The notes under the pieces: model-generated
What the model was told of the DNA's origin: nothing
Seen by the model: only the letters and a program-made list of their open reading frames with translations
Databases searched by the model: none
Assembly: GCF_001632285.1 (NCBI RefSeq)
Contig: NZ_LWAH01000016.1
Location: 124,001-188,000 of the forward strand
Reading direction: 5' to 3'
DNA from: Moraxella catarrhalis
GTDB taxonomy: Bacteria; Pseudomonadota; Gammaproteobacteria; Pseudomonadales; Moraxellaceae
Length of the DNA: 64,000 bases
Part shown: positions 53,484-62,690 of the stretch, one piece after another
Position numbering within the stretch: the stretch's first letter is position 1
Layout of the letters: each line of letters starts with the position of its first letter
Made by a program: the position numbers and the translations under genes

Positions 53484-54686
53484 ATGGCAATCTTAACCAT
53501 GAAAGCGTTGGACTTGGCAGGCAAGCGTGTGTTAATTCGTGAGGACTTGAATGTTCCCATTAAAGATGGTGTCATCACCAGTGATGTGCGACTACAAGCC
53601 GCTTTACCAACCTTAAAAGATGCCTTAGCAAAAGGTGCTGCGGTATTAGTCGCATCACATTTGGGTCGGCCAACCGAGGGTGAGCCTGACCAAAAATATT
53701 CGCTGGCACCTGTTGCTGACTATTTGTCAAAGCATTTAGATGCACCCGTACGCTTTGAGGCTGAGTATCTAGATGGTGTAGAAGTGGCGGTAGGCGAATT
53801 GGTTTTACTTGAAAATGTACGCTTTAATGTTGGCGAGAAGAAAAATTCTGATGAACTATCAAATGCTTACGCCAATCTTTGCGATATTTTTGTGATGGAT
53901 GCTTTTGGTACTGCACACCGTGCCCAAGCATCAACTGAAGGCGTCATTCGTGCTGCTATTGGGCAAGGCAAGCAGGTTTGTTCAGGTAATTTATTAACTG
54001 AGGAGTTAAACGCTCTGTCACGAGCACTTGATAATCCTGCCTCACCAGTGCTTGCAATTGTTGGCGGCTCCAAAGTCTCAACCAAGCTTGATGTACTGAC
54101 AAGCCTTGCTCAAAAATGTGACAGTATCGTCGTTGGCGGTGGCATCGCCAATACTTTTTTGGCGGCAACAGGCGTGAATGTGGGTGCATCATTATATGAG
54201 CCTGATTTGATTGATACCGCTAAACAAATCATGAAGAAAACCAACATTTTATTGCCATCTGAAGTGGTGGTGGCTGACAAAAACGAGATTGATTTTGATG
54301 ACTTTTTAGGTTCGCTTGAGAAGGCAGCAGCAACGGTCAAGCCTATCAATGAACTTAATGATACGGACATGATTTTGGATATCTCAAAAGCAAGTGCCGA
54401 TGAGATTGCCAAGCATATTCATAAGGCCGCTACCATTTTATGGAATGGGCCTGTGGGCGTCTTTGAGGTTGATAAATTTGGCACAGGCACACAAGTGCTA
54501 GCAATGGCTGTCAAAGACTCGTCAGGATTTAGCATTGCAGGTGGTGGCGATACATTGGCAGCGATTGATAAATACCAAGTAGCAGATGATGTCAGTTATC
54601 TATCCACAGGCGGCGGTGCTTTTTTAGAGTTTGTAGAGGGCAAAACCCTACCTGCAATCGCAGCACTTAAGTTAGCATCTGATTAA
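53484..54686 (+). CDS. pgk: Phosphoglycerate kinase
   Basis: 400 residues. It transfers phosphate from 1,3-bisphosphoglycerate to ADP in glycolysis. Conserved regions are [35 protein letters not shown], the [15 protein letters not shown] segment, [21 protein letters not shown] and the C-terminal [12 protein letters not shown]. It is one of three glycolytic enzymes in the window with gpmI and fba, and lies close to fba, as is common. It is separated from fba by a small lipoprotein gene with its own promoter and terminator. AAAGGATATTT precedes the ATG. Confidence 0.98.
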   Translation: MAILTMKALDLAGKRVLIREDLNVPIKDGVITSDVRLQAALPTLKDALAKGAAVLVASHLGRPTEGEPDQKYSLAPVADYLSKHLDAPVRFEAEYLDGVEVAVGELVLLENVRFNVGEKKNSDELSNAYANLCDIFVMDAFGTAHRAQASTEGVIRAAIGQGKQVCSGNLLTEELNALSRALDNPASPVLAIVGGSKVSTKLDVLTSLAQKCDSIVVGGGIANTFLAATGVNVGASLYEPDLIDTAKQIMKKTNILLPSEVVVADKNEIDFDDFLGSLEKAAATVKPINELNDTDMILDISKASADEIAKHIHKAATILWNGPVGVFEVDKFGTGTQVLAMAVKDSSGFSIAGGGDTLAAIDKYQVADDVSYLSTGGGAFLEFVEGKTLPAIAALKLASD

Positions 54687-54763
54687 TTATTAATTTAATA
54701 TATTTAAACTTAAGGCATTGTTACAAGCTCTATTATTTTTTGTTGTATTATTAAATTTAGGGC

Positions 54764-54816
54764 TTGTCAAATGCAAGTTGGCTGACTAAACTAGTCATAT
54801 TTGACGACTTTCGTCA
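54764..54816 (+). promoter_or_regulatory. Promoter of the small lipoprotein gene with two dyads
   Basis: TTGTCA (54764-54769) and TAAACT (54787-54792) are spaced exactly 17 bp. GACTA-aac-TAGTC (54784-54796) overlaps the -10. TGACGA-ctt-TCGTCA (54802-54816) lies just at or after the start site. The paired symmetrical elements suggest regulated transcription; the regulator is unknown. Confidence 0.6.
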
Positions 54817-54844
54817 TTTCAAAACACACAAGAGAGAATAACAC

Positions 54845-55135
54845 ATGAAAAAAATCCTACCTGCCGCTGTTTTTGCTATTTTATTGGCTGCCTGCAGTCA
54901 ACAAACTCAAGATTCAGCCAGTCAAGCTGCATCATCGGCCGCTGAGGATACCAAAGCAAATGCTACTGTTGTCGCCCAAGAAGCAGAAGCGGCAGCACAA
55001 TCGACAGGTAACGCTGTTGAGAATGCTGCAGAAACAGCTTCTAATGCTGCCAAAAACCTTGGTGCCGCCGTTAACGAAGTGACTGCCAATGAGCAATCTG
55101 CCGAATCCAGAGCACCTGAAGACCAGCAGTATTAA
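54845..55135 (+). CDS. Small Ala-rich lipoprotein of unknown function
   Basis: 96 residues. The signal peptide ends in LAAC (Cys17). The mature 80 residues are rich in Ala, Ser, Glu, Gln and Asn with heptad-like spacing (QAASSAAEDTKANATVVAQE, VENAAETASNAAKN). This suggests a helical, possibly coiled-coil, polypeptide tethered to the membrane, similar in style to Lpp-type proteins but without their C-terminal Lys. AGAGAGAATAACAC precedes the ATG. It has its own promoter dyads and terminator between pgk and fba. Not recognised beyond lipoprotein. Confidence 0.85.
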   Translation: MKKILPAAVFAILLAACSQQTQDSASQAASSAAEDTKANATVVAQEAEAAAQSTGNAVENAAETASNAAKNLGAAVNEVTANEQSAESRAPEDQQY

Positions 55136-55153
55136 TTTGTTCGACACATACTT

Positions 55154-55180
55154 AAAGCCATCCTTTGATATCGGCTTTTT
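55154..55180 (+). terminator. Terminator after the small lipoprotein gene
   Basis: AAAGCC (55154-55159) pairs with GGCTTT (55173-55178), with additional pairing inside the loop, then TT. Confidence 0.7.
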
Positions 55181-55193
55181 GAGTATAATTAAC

Positions 55194-55223
55194 TTGGTGT
55201 ATAATCTTTGCTTATGGTATAAT
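55194..55223 (+). promoter_or_regulatory. Candidate fba promoter
   Basis: A consensus TATAAT (55218-55223) is preceded 18 bp upstream by TTGGTG. The start codon lies 36 bp downstream. Confidence 0.5.
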
Positions 55224-55258
55224 TCACCGATATTTTTTGATTATTTTAGGAGAGTATG

Positions 55259-56296
55259 ATGGCATTGGTTTCATTACGCCAATTATTAGACCACGCAGGC
55301 GAGCATAGCTATGGTTTGCCAGCGTTTAATGTCAATAACCTAGAGCAAATGCGTGCCATCATGATGGCTGCCGATAAGACAGACTCTCCTGTCATTGTAC
55401 AAGCTTCGGCAGGTGCACGCAAATATGCTGGTGCACCATTTTTGCGTCATTTGATTTTATCGGCGATTGAAGAGTGGCCCCATATTCCTGTGGTTATGCA
55501 TCAGGACCATGGTACCAGCCCCGCAGTCTGTCAGCGTTCCATTCAGTTGGGATTTAGTTCCGTCATGATGGATGGATCATTGCGTGAAGATGGCAAGACC
55601 CCAGCTGATTATGAGTATAATGTTGCCGTCACAAGAGAAGTTGTTAAGATGGCACATGCTTGTGGTGTGTCTGTCGAAGGTGAGATTGGTGTGCTTGGCA
55701 GTCTTGAAACTGGTATGGCAGGCGAGGAAGATGGTGTGGGCGCTGAAGGCGTCTTGGATCACAGTCAGCTACTTACTTCTGTAGAAGAAGCACGCCAATT
55801 TGTTGCCGATACCAATGTGGATGCACTTGCCATTGCGGTCGGAACTTCTCATGGTGCTTACAAATTCACTCGCCCACCAACAGGTGACATTTTGGCGATT
55901 GACCGTATCAAAGAAATTCACGAAGCTTTGCCAAATACTCATATCGTTATGCACGGTTCAAGCTCAGTACCTCAAGAGTGGCTAAAAATTATCAACGAAA
56001 ACGGTGGTAATATTGGCGAAACTTATGGCGTTCCTGTTGAGCAATTGGTTGAGGCGATCAAGCACGGTGTGCGTAAAATTAATATCGATACCGACTTACG
56101 CTTGGCAAGCACAGGTGCAGTTCGTAAATTTTTGAACGACCATCCAGCAGAGTTTGATCCACGCAAATATTTGGCAGCTTCAATGAAGGCAATGGAGGAG
56201 ATTTGTGTTGCTCGCTACGAAGCTTTTGGTGCTGCAGGTAACGCAAGCAAAATTCGTCCAATCAGCTTAGAAAAAATGGTTGATTATTATCAATGA
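55259..56296 (+). CDS. fba: Fructose-bisphosphate aldolase, class II
   Basis: 345 residues. It is the zinc-dependent enzyme that cleaves fructose 1,6-bisphosphate, of the long subtype also used in Calvin-cycle organisms. The metal-binding HQDHG, the [12 protein letters not shown] opening, [16 protein letters not shown] and GTSHGAYKF are diagnostic. Two ATGs occur (55256 and 55259). AGGAGA at 55248-55253 is better placed for the second. The stop overlaps the ruvA ATG (ATGA), so ruvA is probably translated by coupling from the fba mRNA, an unusual partner for a DNA-repair gene. Confidence 0.97.
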   Translation: MALVSLRQLLDHAGEHSYGLPAFNVNNLEQMRAIMMAADKTDSPVIVQASAGARKYAGAPFLRHLILSAIEEWPHIPVVMHQDHGTSPAVCQRSIQLGFSSVMMDGSLREDGKTPADYEYNVAVTREVVKMAHACGVSVEGEIGVLGSLETGMAGEEDGVGAEGVLDHSQLLTSVEEARQFVADTNVDALAIAVGTSHGAYKFTRPPTGDILAIDRIKEIHEALPNTHIVMHGSSSVPQEWLKIINENGGNIGETYGVPVEQLVEAIKHGVRKINIDTDLRLASTGAVRKFLNDHPAEFDPRKYLAASMKAMEEICVARYEAFGAAGNASKIRPISLEKMVDYYQ

Positions 56297-56907
56297 TTGG
56301 TATGATCTCAGGACAGGTGCAGTATCTTAATGCACCTATTGCTTGTATTTTGACCTCAAATGGTGTGGGTTATGAAATTGAGTTACCCATACCTAGCTTT
56401 TGTCAGCTGACCATTGGCACTCAGACCGCTGTCTATGTACATCATCATGTCCGAGAAGATGCCATAAATTTGTTTGGTTTTATGGATCGTCATGATCGTG
56501 ATATTTTTAGAAAGCTCATCAAAATTAACGGCGTAGGTGCTAAAATGGCGTTAGCAATGCTTTCAACCCTAAGCGTTGCCGAGATTAAACACGCTATTGA
56601 AACAGATTATGATGCAGCTTTGGTGCGTGTACCGGGCATTGGCAAAAAAACTGCTCAGCGTATTTTGCTTGATTTAAAGGGTAAGCTCAATGAGTTTGGC
56701 GAAATGCACCCAATGACAGCAGAGGGTTTATTTAATCAACCTGCCGATAATTCCATGTTAATCATTGCTGAGGTTGAAAGTGCTTTGATGAATTTGGGTT
56801 ATAAGGAAAAAGAAGCACAAGTGGCCATAAAAAACGCCCAATCTGATGCTAAAAATAATACTTCTGATCTTCTAAAAGCAGCACTGCGTCAGCTTTCGGG
56901 GTTCTAA
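56293..56907 (+). CDS. ruvA: Holliday junction branch migration protein RuvA
   Basis: 204 residues. It is a tetramer that binds four-way junctions and loads RuvB. The OB-fold domain I (about 1-64) is followed by two helix-hairpin-helix motifs ([13 protein letters not shown] and [19 protein letters not shown]) and the flexible acidic linker to domain III. The start overlaps the fba stop by four bases. ruvB and ruvC are not adjacent. A strong terminator follows. Confidence 0.97.
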   Translation: MIGMISGQVQYLNAPIACILTSNGVGYEIELPIPSFCQLTIGTQTAVYVHHHVREDAINLFGFMDRHDRDIFRKLIKINGVGAKMALAMLSTLSVAEIKHAIETDYDAALVRVPGIGKKTAQRILLDLKGKLNEFGEMHPMTAEGLFNQPADNSMLIIAEVESALMNLGYKEKEAQVAIKNAQSDAKNNTSDLLKAALRQLSGF

Positions 56908-56917
56908 TTGCGATATG

Positions 56918-56960
56918 ATTAATAAAAACCAGCCAAAGCATGTGGCTGGTTTTTATTAAT
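56918..56960. terminator. Bidirectional terminator between ruvA and the LysR gene
   Basis: An 18-bp perfect stem (56918-56935 with 56943-56960) around a seven-base loop. The right arm includes the stop codon of the LysR gene (56956-56958), so that gene's last codons are part of the hairpin. Confidence 0.93.
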
Positions 56961-57828
56961 CATTAATGGATAGCATGGATAATAACGCTTGCATACTGGC
57001 GGATCGAGTCAAATTGGGATTGGTGACTAAGCCTAAATGTCTTTGAAGTTCGATATTTTCTGCCATATCAATTTTAATCAAATCTTGGTTAATCAGCGTT
57101 TCAGGCAATACTGACCAGCCCAAGCCGACCGAGACGAGCATACGAATGGACTCGAGCGGATTGGTGCTCATCGTTGCATAAGGACGCAAATTATGCTTGG
57201 CAAACTCAGCTAAGGTAATTTGGCTGGTGAATGTATTGGCAGCTGGTAAAATTGCTGGATAGTGTGCCAACTGAAGTAAGCTGACCTTGGATTTTTGAGC
57301 CAATGGACTGAGTGTACCTGTTACAAAATATAATGGGTCGCTCCATAAGGTATGATAATTAAGGCGTCTGTCAAAAGTCGGTGGCAGAGTCAAAAAAGCC
57401 AAAGAAATTTCACCTTCAAGTACTGCCTTATGAGCTTCTTCAGAATCCACAAACCGAACTTCAAGCTGAACCGCTGGATAAGTCTGAATGAATCGTTTGA
57501 GTACGTGCGCAAGATGATGCAGTCCAATATGATGGCTGGTGCCAATGACTAATCGACCAGAAGCAACTTCTTTGGCATGTTGCAAGCTTGCTTTGCAGGC
57601 TTCATAGTCATCCAGCCACCGCCGTACAAAGGGTAGTAAATCATATGCAGCAGCCGTTGGGATAATGCTACGACCAACCGTATCAAACAACGCCGTCCCA
57701 AATTCATCTTCAAGATTCTTAATACGCTTACTTACAGCAGGTTGCGTAATATAAAGCTTTTCGGCAGCACTAGAGATGCTGCCTGTCTGCATAACTGCAA
57801 CAAAAGTGGCAAGATTTGTGGTATTCAT
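56956..57828 (-). CDS. LysR-type transcriptional regulator, probably of the leu genes
   Basis: 290 residues. The N-terminal winged helix reads LATFVAVMQTGSISSAAEKL then TQPAVSKRIKNLEDEFG, a canonical LysR domain. The C-terminal co-inducer-binding domain (about 90-290) is complete. It is divergent from leuC, with a 237-bp intergenic region that carries repeated elements. A divergent LysR regulator usually controls its neighbour. In the known LeuO/LeuR-type cases the inducer is 2-isopropylmalate. Control of leuCDB is inferred, not shown. Confidence 0.93.
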   Translation of the reverse strand: MNTTNLATFVAVMQTGSISSAAEKLYITQPAVSKRIKNLEDEFGTALFDTVGRSIIPTAAAYDLLPFVRRWLDDYEACKASLQHAKEVASGRLVIGTSHHIGLHHLAHVLKRFIQTYPAVQLEVRFVDSEEAHKAVLEGEISLAFLTLPPTFDRRLNYHTLWSDPLYFVTGTLSPLAQKSKVSLLQLAHYPAILPAANTFTSQITLAEFAKHNLRPYATMSTNPLESIRMLVSVGLGWSVLPETLINQDLIKIDMAENIELQRHLGLVTNPNLTRSASMQALLSMLSIND

Positions 57829-57888
57829 CGCTCAATCCAACATATCAATAAATGTCAGCATATTGCTGTATTAATCATAGCTTAATAT

Positions 57889-58026
57889 ATTCCAAAAAGT
57901 TTTGCAATAAAAATTTTAGGGAATGATTATTATTACGGTTAGTTTAATGGCCAAACTTTTAATTCCAAAAAGTTTTCAAATTTATAAAAATTATAAATTA
58001 TTGTTATTCTAAAAGTATGCTATAAT
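57889..58026. promoter_or_regulatory. leuC control region: repeated element and promoter
   Basis: ATTCCAAAAAGTTTT occurs exactly twice (57889-57903 and 57962-57976), 73 bp apart, about seven helical turns. The second copy overlaps an inverted repeat, AAACTTTT/AAAAGTTT (57953-57960, 57968-57975). TATAAT (58021-58026), preceded by TATGC, is the leuC -10. The arrangement fits recall and activation sites of the divergent LysR protein. Confidence 0.6.
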
Positions 58027-58065
58027 GGCAAAATTACCCAGTCCATGACAGTGTTGGAGAATAAA

Positions 58066-59484
58066 ATGGCAGGCAAAACCTTATACGACAAACTTTGGGA
58101 TGACCATTTGGTCAGACAGCGTGATGATGGTTCATCGCTCATCTACATTGACCGTCAGCTTTTACATGAAGTGACCTCGCCTCAGGCCTTTGAAGGTTTG
58201 GCACTAAACGGTCGCACGCCTTGGCGGTTGTCTGCCAATATCGCAACCCCTGACCATAATGTACCCACCTCACTTATGGAGCGTAAGCAGGGCATGGCAG
58301 GAATAGCTGATGACACATCTCGCATTCAAGTCAAAACCCTTGATGATAATTGTAAATCTTTTAATGTCATGCAGTTTGGCATCAATGACATTCGCCAAGG
58401 CATCGTGCATGTGGTCGGGCCAGAGCAGGGTTTGACTTTGCCTGGTATGACCGTGGTGTGCGGTGATAGTCATACTGCCACGCATGGGGCATTGGGCTGT
58501 TTGGCTCATGGCATTGGTACATCAGAGGTTGAACATGTGCTTGCGACCCAATGTTTGGTTGCCAAAAAAATGAAAAACATGCTGGTGCGTGTGGATGGCA
58601 AATTGGGCAAAGGCGTTACCCCAAAAGATGTCGTGCTTGCCATCATCGCTAAAATTGGCACGGCAGGGGGGACAGGCTATGCCATAGAATTTGGCGGACA
58701 GGTGTTTTGTGATATGTCCATTGAGGGGCGTATGACTGTGTGTAATATGGCAATAGAGGGCGGTGCTAGGGTTGGTCTTGTGGCGGTGGATGATAAGACC
58801 ATTGACTATGTCAAAGACCGACCTTATGCCCCAACAGGCGATGATTGGGAGCGTGCGGTAACCTATTGGAACACACTACATTCTGATGATGATGCCCATT
58901 TTGATGCGGTAGTTGTGCTAAACGGTGATGAGATTGAGCCACAAGTGTCTTGGGGAACCTCGCCTGAGATGGTGATTGCAGTTTCGCAAAATGTGCCAAC
59001 GCTGGATATGGCACGAGACGATGTGCAGCGTAATGACTGGATGCGAGCTTATCAATACATGGGCTTGACAGCAGGACAGCCCTTGTCCGATATTGTGCTT
59101 GACCGTGTGTTTATCGGCTCTTGCACCAACTCACGCATCGAGGACATTCGTGCAGCAGCAGAAGTTGTTAAGGGTCACAAAGTCGCTCCAAGCATCAAGC
59201 AAGCGATGGTTGTGGCAGGCTCAGGACTGGTCAAAGCACAAGCCGAACAAGAAGGGCTGGATAAAATCTTTATGGATGCAGGCTTTGAATGGCGTGAACC
59301 GGGCTGTTCTATGTGCCTTGCCATGAATGCTGATAAACTACAAGCTGGCGAGCATTGTGCCAGTACCTCCAACCGCAACTTTGAAGGTCGTCAAGGCAAT
59401 GGTGGACGCACGCATTTGGTATCTCCTATCATGGCAGCAGCAGCGGCAATTGCAGGGCATTTTGTGGATGTGCGGACATTTTAG
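58066..59484 (+). CDS. leuC: 3-isopropylmalate dehydratase, large subunit
   Basis: 472 residues (E. coli 466). With LeuD it isomerises 2- to 3-isopropylmalate in leucine synthesis. The 4Fe-4S cysteines are in the expected places: one in [18 protein letters not shown] and two in [23 protein letters not shown] is conserved. The start at 58066 has GGAGAA upstream. An ATG at 58045 in frame is less likely. leuD follows after 159 bp, which is longer than in most leuCD pairs and has no terminator. Confidence 0.97.
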   Translation: MAGKTLYDKLWDDHLVRQRDDGSSLIYIDRQLLHEVTSPQAFEGLALNGRTPWRLSANIATPDHNVPTSLMERKQGMAGIADDTSRIQVKTLDDNCKSFNVMQFGINDIRQGIVHVVGPEQGLTLPGMTVVCGDSHTATHGALGCLAHGIGTSEVEHVLATQCLVAKKMKNMLVRVDGKLGKGVTPKDVVLAIIAKIGTAGGTGYAIEFGGQVFCDMSIEGRMTVCNMAIEGGARVGLVAVDDKTIDYVKDRPYAPTGDDWERAVTYWNTLHSDDDAHFDAVVVLNGDEIEPQVSWGTSPEMVIAVSQNVPTLDMARDDVQRNDWMRAYQYMGLTAGQPLSDIVLDRVFIGSCTNSRIEDIRAAAEVVKGHKVAPSIKQAMVVAGSGLVKAQAEQEGLDKIFMDAGFEWREPGCSMCLAMNADKLQAGEHCASTSNRNFEGRQGNGGRTHLVSPIMAAAAAIAGHFVDVRTF

Positions 59485-59643
59485 CACTCAAAATCATTTA
59501 GAGCAGCTAATCACTGGTTAAAAAGTCGTTTGGCATCAAAGAGCGTTGGCCAGCTGATTTTAATGGTCTTTCAATCATCAGCTCATCGGCGCATCTGTCA
59601 TGTGGATTAATTGATTAAAAATAACCATTTTTTGGAGACAATC

Positions 59644-60294
59644 ATGGAAAAATACACCACCGAACAGGGCATCGTTGCCCCACTTGACCGCTCAAATGTG
59701 GATACCGATTTGATTATCCCCAAGCAGTTTTTAAAATCCATCAAACGCACAGGCTTTGGCGATAATTTATTTGATGAACTGCGTTATTTGGACGAAGGAT
59801 TTTTGGGGCAAGACATTAATAAGCGTCCCAAAAACCCTGATTTTGTGTTAAACCAAGCCCGCTATGCTGGGGCAACCATTTTACTTGCTCGCAAAAACTT
59901 TGGCTGTGGGTCTAGCCGTGAACACGCTCCGTGGGCATTGGAAGAATATGGCTTTCGCACCGTGATTGCCCCAAGTTTTGCTGATATTTTTTATAATAAC
60001 TGCTTTAAAAATGGCATGTTACCTGTTGTGCTAAGCGATGGCGATGTTGATGACTTATTTAACGAATGTTTTGCCAATGTCGGTTATCAGCTGACGGTAG
60101 ATTTACAAAATCAAACGGTGATTTCACCAAATGGCGGACAATATCATTTTGAGATTGATGCGTTTCGTAAGCATTGTTTGTTAAATGGTTTGGATGATAT
60201 TGGCTTGACTTTGCAACACGCCGATGACATTAAAGCTTTTGAAGAAAAAGCCAAAGCGGACAGACCGTGGGTGTTTGCAGAGTTGTCAGTATAG
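59644..60294 (+). CDS. leuD: 3-isopropylmalate dehydratase, small subunit
   Basis: 216 residues (E. coli 201). It is the swivelling domain that completes the isopropylmalate isomerase active site with LeuC. Characteristic parts are [23 protein letters not shown] (abbreviated start [14 protein letters not shown]), [15 protein letters not shown] and [11 protein letters not shown]. The start at 59644 has TTTTGGAGAC before it. The in-frame start at 59611 adds 11 residues of no similarity. The next gene, an unrelated EVE-like protein, starts 51 bp later. Confidence 0.96.
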   Translation: MEKYTTEQGIVAPLDRSNVDTDLIIPKQFLKSIKRTGFGDNLFDELRYLDEGFLGQDINKRPKNPDFVLNQARYAGATILLARKNFGCGSSREHAPWALEEYGFRTVIAPSFADIFYNNCFKNGMLPVVLSDGDVDDLFNECFANVGYQLTVDLQNQTVISPNGGQYHFEIDAFRKHCLLNGLDDIGLTLQHADDIKAFEEKAKADRPWVFAELSV

Positions 60295-60345
60295 TAATTA
60301 GTTTAAGTATTTGTTAACATAGTTAAATTTAACTTGTGAGGTTTT

Positions 60346-60849
60346 ATGAGTATTCAATATTGGCGCATGCAATTACACCCAGACCACAGTACATTTTCAA
60401 GTTTTTATGCTCACACTAGTATTGCCAAAGGTTTTATTGGTTTGGATTTTAAACAAGAAAGTAATGCTGGCGATTTATTAACATTGCAAGATGACGATAA
60501 ATTAGGTTATCAAAAGAGCTATTTACCTTTTGCAAGAGATATGAAAATTGGTGATATTGTTTTAATTGTATCCCATCATAATCCAATTGCCATTGTTAAA
60601 ATAACAAGTGATTATAATTACATTCGTCAAGTTATTCCCGAACTTGGAATTTGGTTTCGTCATTTTAGACAAATTGATAAAGATAATATTATTTATTATT
60701 CAGATTTTGAGACCAATAAAAATAATTATCAGTCAATCACAATGACTAATACAATTTCACCGCTAAAAAATGATGATTCACAATCGATGCAATTGATTCA
60801 AGAAATGATAAAATGGGAAAAATCACATAATCCAGATTCGGTTTATTGA
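60346..60849 (+). CDS. Standalone EVE/PUA-like domain protein inserted between leuD and leuB
   Basis: 167 residues. The start SIQYWRMQLHPDH and the segment FARDMKIGDIVLIVSHHN then PIAIVKITSDYNY resemble the EVE-like (PUA-fold) domains found alone or at the N-terminus of modified-DNA restriction enzymes such as McrB-type proteins. These bind modified bases. The assignment rests on pattern recall and is moderate. The gene is much more AT-rich than its neighbours: about 30% G+C by hand count of 480 bases, against about 50% in a sampled line of leuB. No partner nuclease is adjacent. Transfer from elsewhere is likely. It does not belong to leucine synthesis. Confidence 0.65.
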   Translation: MSIQYWRMQLHPDHSTFSSFYAHTSIAKGFIGLDFKQESNAGDLLTLQDDDKLGYQKSYLPFARDMKIGDIVLIVSHHNPIAIVKITSDYNYIRQVIPELGIWFRHFRQIDKDNIIYYSDFETNKNNYQSITMTNTISPLKNDDSQSMQLIQEMIKWEKSHNPDSVY

Positions 60850-60893
60850 TAATATAATTTGAATATCTTGTAATTTAATTTTAAGGAAATCTC

Positions 60894-61964
60894 ATGACCA
60901 AAAAAATCGCAATTCTAAACGGCGATGGTATTGGGCCTGAAATTGTCGCCCAAGCTGTCAAAGTGTTAGATAAACTCATTGAGCAAGGGCTTGATGTGTC
61001 CTATGAATACGCCAAACTGGGCGGTGAAGCCTATGACGCTTATGGCTTGCCATATCCAAGCCAAACCCAAGAAATCGTACAAAAAGCTGATGCGGTGTTA
61101 TTGGGGGCGGTTGGTTCGCCTAAGTACGATGACCTTGACCGCCCATTGCGTCCTGAGCGTGGACTGCTTGCCATTCGCAAGGATTTAAATTTATTTGCCA
61201 ATTTACGCCCTGCAATTTTGTATAAAGAACTGGCTGATGCTTCTACATTAAAACCTGAGGTTGTGGCAGGGCTTGATATCTTAATTGTCAGAGAATTGAC
61301 AGGGGACATTTATTTTGGTGAGCCACGGGGCATTGTAACCCTTGACAATGGCGAGCGTGAGGGCTTTAATACCATGCGTTATGGCGAAAGTGAGATTCGC
61401 CGCATTGCCAAAGTGTCCTTTGAGGCTGCCCAAAAACGCCGTGGCAAACTGTGCAGTGTGGATAAAGCCAATGTGTTAGAAACCACCGAACTTTGGCGGC
61501 AGATTTTTACCGAAGTTGGCAAAGACTATCCAGAGGTTGAGCTTAGTCATATGTATGTGGATAATGCTGCCATGCAATTGGTCAAAAATCCCAAGCAGTT
61601 TGATGTGATTGCTACAGGCAATATCTTTGGCGATATTTTGTCCGACCAAGCGTCTATGCTCACAGGCTCTATTGGCATGTTGCCATCAGCAAGCCTAAAC
61701 GAGACAGGCAAAGGTTTGTACGAGCCGTCTCATGGCTCTGCCCCTGACATTGCAGGGCAAGATAAGGCAAATCCACTGGCGACCATATTATCGCTTGCCA
61801 TGTTGGTCAGATATAGCCTAAATGATGAACAGCGAGCGGTACAGATTGAGCGGGCGGTACAAAAAGTGTTAGAGCAAGGCTATCGTACAGCGGATATTTA
61901 TGAAGATGGCACGACGCTTGTGTCTTGTGATGAGATGGGTGAGGCGGTTCTTAATGCACTGTGA
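60894..61964 (+). CDS. leuB: 3-isopropylmalate dehydrogenase
   Basis: 356 residues. It oxidatively decarboxylates 3-isopropylmalate with NAD+ in the third step of the leucine branch. Conserved regions are [33 protein letters not shown], the [15 protein letters not shown] loop and [50 protein letters not shown] is typical (start [12 protein letters not shown]). TTAAGGAAATCTC precedes the ATG. It is separated from leuD by the EVE-like gene. leuA is not in the window. Confidence 0.97.
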   Translation: MTKKIAILNGDGIGPEIVAQAVKVLDKLIEQGLDVSYEYAKLGGEAYDAYGLPYPSQTQEIVQKADAVLLGAVGSPKYDDLDRPLRPERGLLAIRKDLNLFANLRPAILYKELADASTLKPEVVAGLDILIVRELTGDIYFGEPRGIVTLDNGEREGFNTMRYGESEIRRIAKVSFEAAQKRRGKLCSVDKANVLETTELWRQIFTEVGKDYPEVELSHMYVDNAAMQLVKNPKQFDVIATGNIFGDILSDQASMLTGSIGMLPSASLNETGKGLYEPSHGSAPDIAGQDKANPLATILSLAMLVRYSLNDEQRAVQIERAVQKVLEQGYRTADIYEDGTTLVSCDEMGEAVLNAL

Positions 61965-62052
61965 TTTTGGGTAAGAAAATAAGCCATTGAGTGACAATCA
62001 TGCCTTACATTATACTGGCGACTTATTTTAAGTTGCCAATGGTAGCGGCTGA

Positions 62053-62499
62053 TCATACGGCAGTTGCACTGATCAGTGTCTGGACAAATTTTTTGGGCAA
62101 ACGGTGGGGGCGAATCGTTTTTTTGTCATTGATGACACAAGCTAAAGTGATTGTCGCTGTTGTGGCAGGCTTGTTTTGATTGGGGCGATAAATACTTTGA
62201 TGTATCATCAAGCTGGCTGGTCTAATACGCACCTCATCAACCGTTACTGCCAGCTCATCATCAACCAGCAAAGGCGTGTGATATGTAATGTCTGCATGAC
62301 TTACCACAAAATGCACCGCTTTGCGTGATTCTTTATTAGCGTCGTCATCCAAGCTTAGAAAATAACCATCATAGCCAAGTGTCGTCAGCCAATCACGCCG
62401 ACAATTTTCAAAAAATACCAAATGATTGGCATGATAGACGATACCGCCAGCATCCGTATGATTGATATACACCTTATAAGTTTTTTGAAAATTTACCAT
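62053..62499 (-). CDS. ybgC: Acyl-CoA thioesterase, YbgC family
   Basis: 148 residues (E. coli YbgC 134). It has a hotdog fold. The family motif is KVYINHTDAGGIVYHANHLVFFE, whose Asp is catalytic (core HTDAGGIVYHANHL). ADITYHTPLLVDDELAVTV and the basic C-terminal KTIRPHRLPKKF also fit. In E. coli, YbgC is in the tol-pal operon and hydrolyses short or medium acyl-CoA or acyl-ACP. No tol-pal genes are here. The start at 62499 (MVNFQKTY) is favoured over 62565. It converges on leuB with no clear terminator between. Confidence 0.9.
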   Translation of the reverse strand: MVNFQKTYKVYINHTDAGGIVYHANHLVFFENCRRDWLTTLGYDGYFLSLDDDANKESRKAVHFVVSHADITYHTPLLVDDELAVTVDEVRIRPASLMIHQSIYRPNQNKPATTATITLACVINDKKTIRPHRLPKKFVQTLISATAV

Positions 62500-62690
62500 A
62501 ACTTTGCCATAATTATCCAAACAATACGATTGGGTCAAGTAACCAATCCCCCAATCATTGTACACTGTTTAATAAACGCTTACCAGTTTGTGTCTGGTAT
62601 TTCGTTTTAGGATGTATAAAGTTCACAAAATCTCATCAAAAATTGTTACAATACCAAATCATCAAAAAATACACATTTAAAGAGAAAATA

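Noticed and set aside
61991..62179. 62-codon plus-strand frame after leuB, hydrophobic
   Set aside because: Overlaps the 3' half of the YbgC thioesterase on the opposite strand, which has clear family motifs. The hydrophobic translation is probably its shadow.
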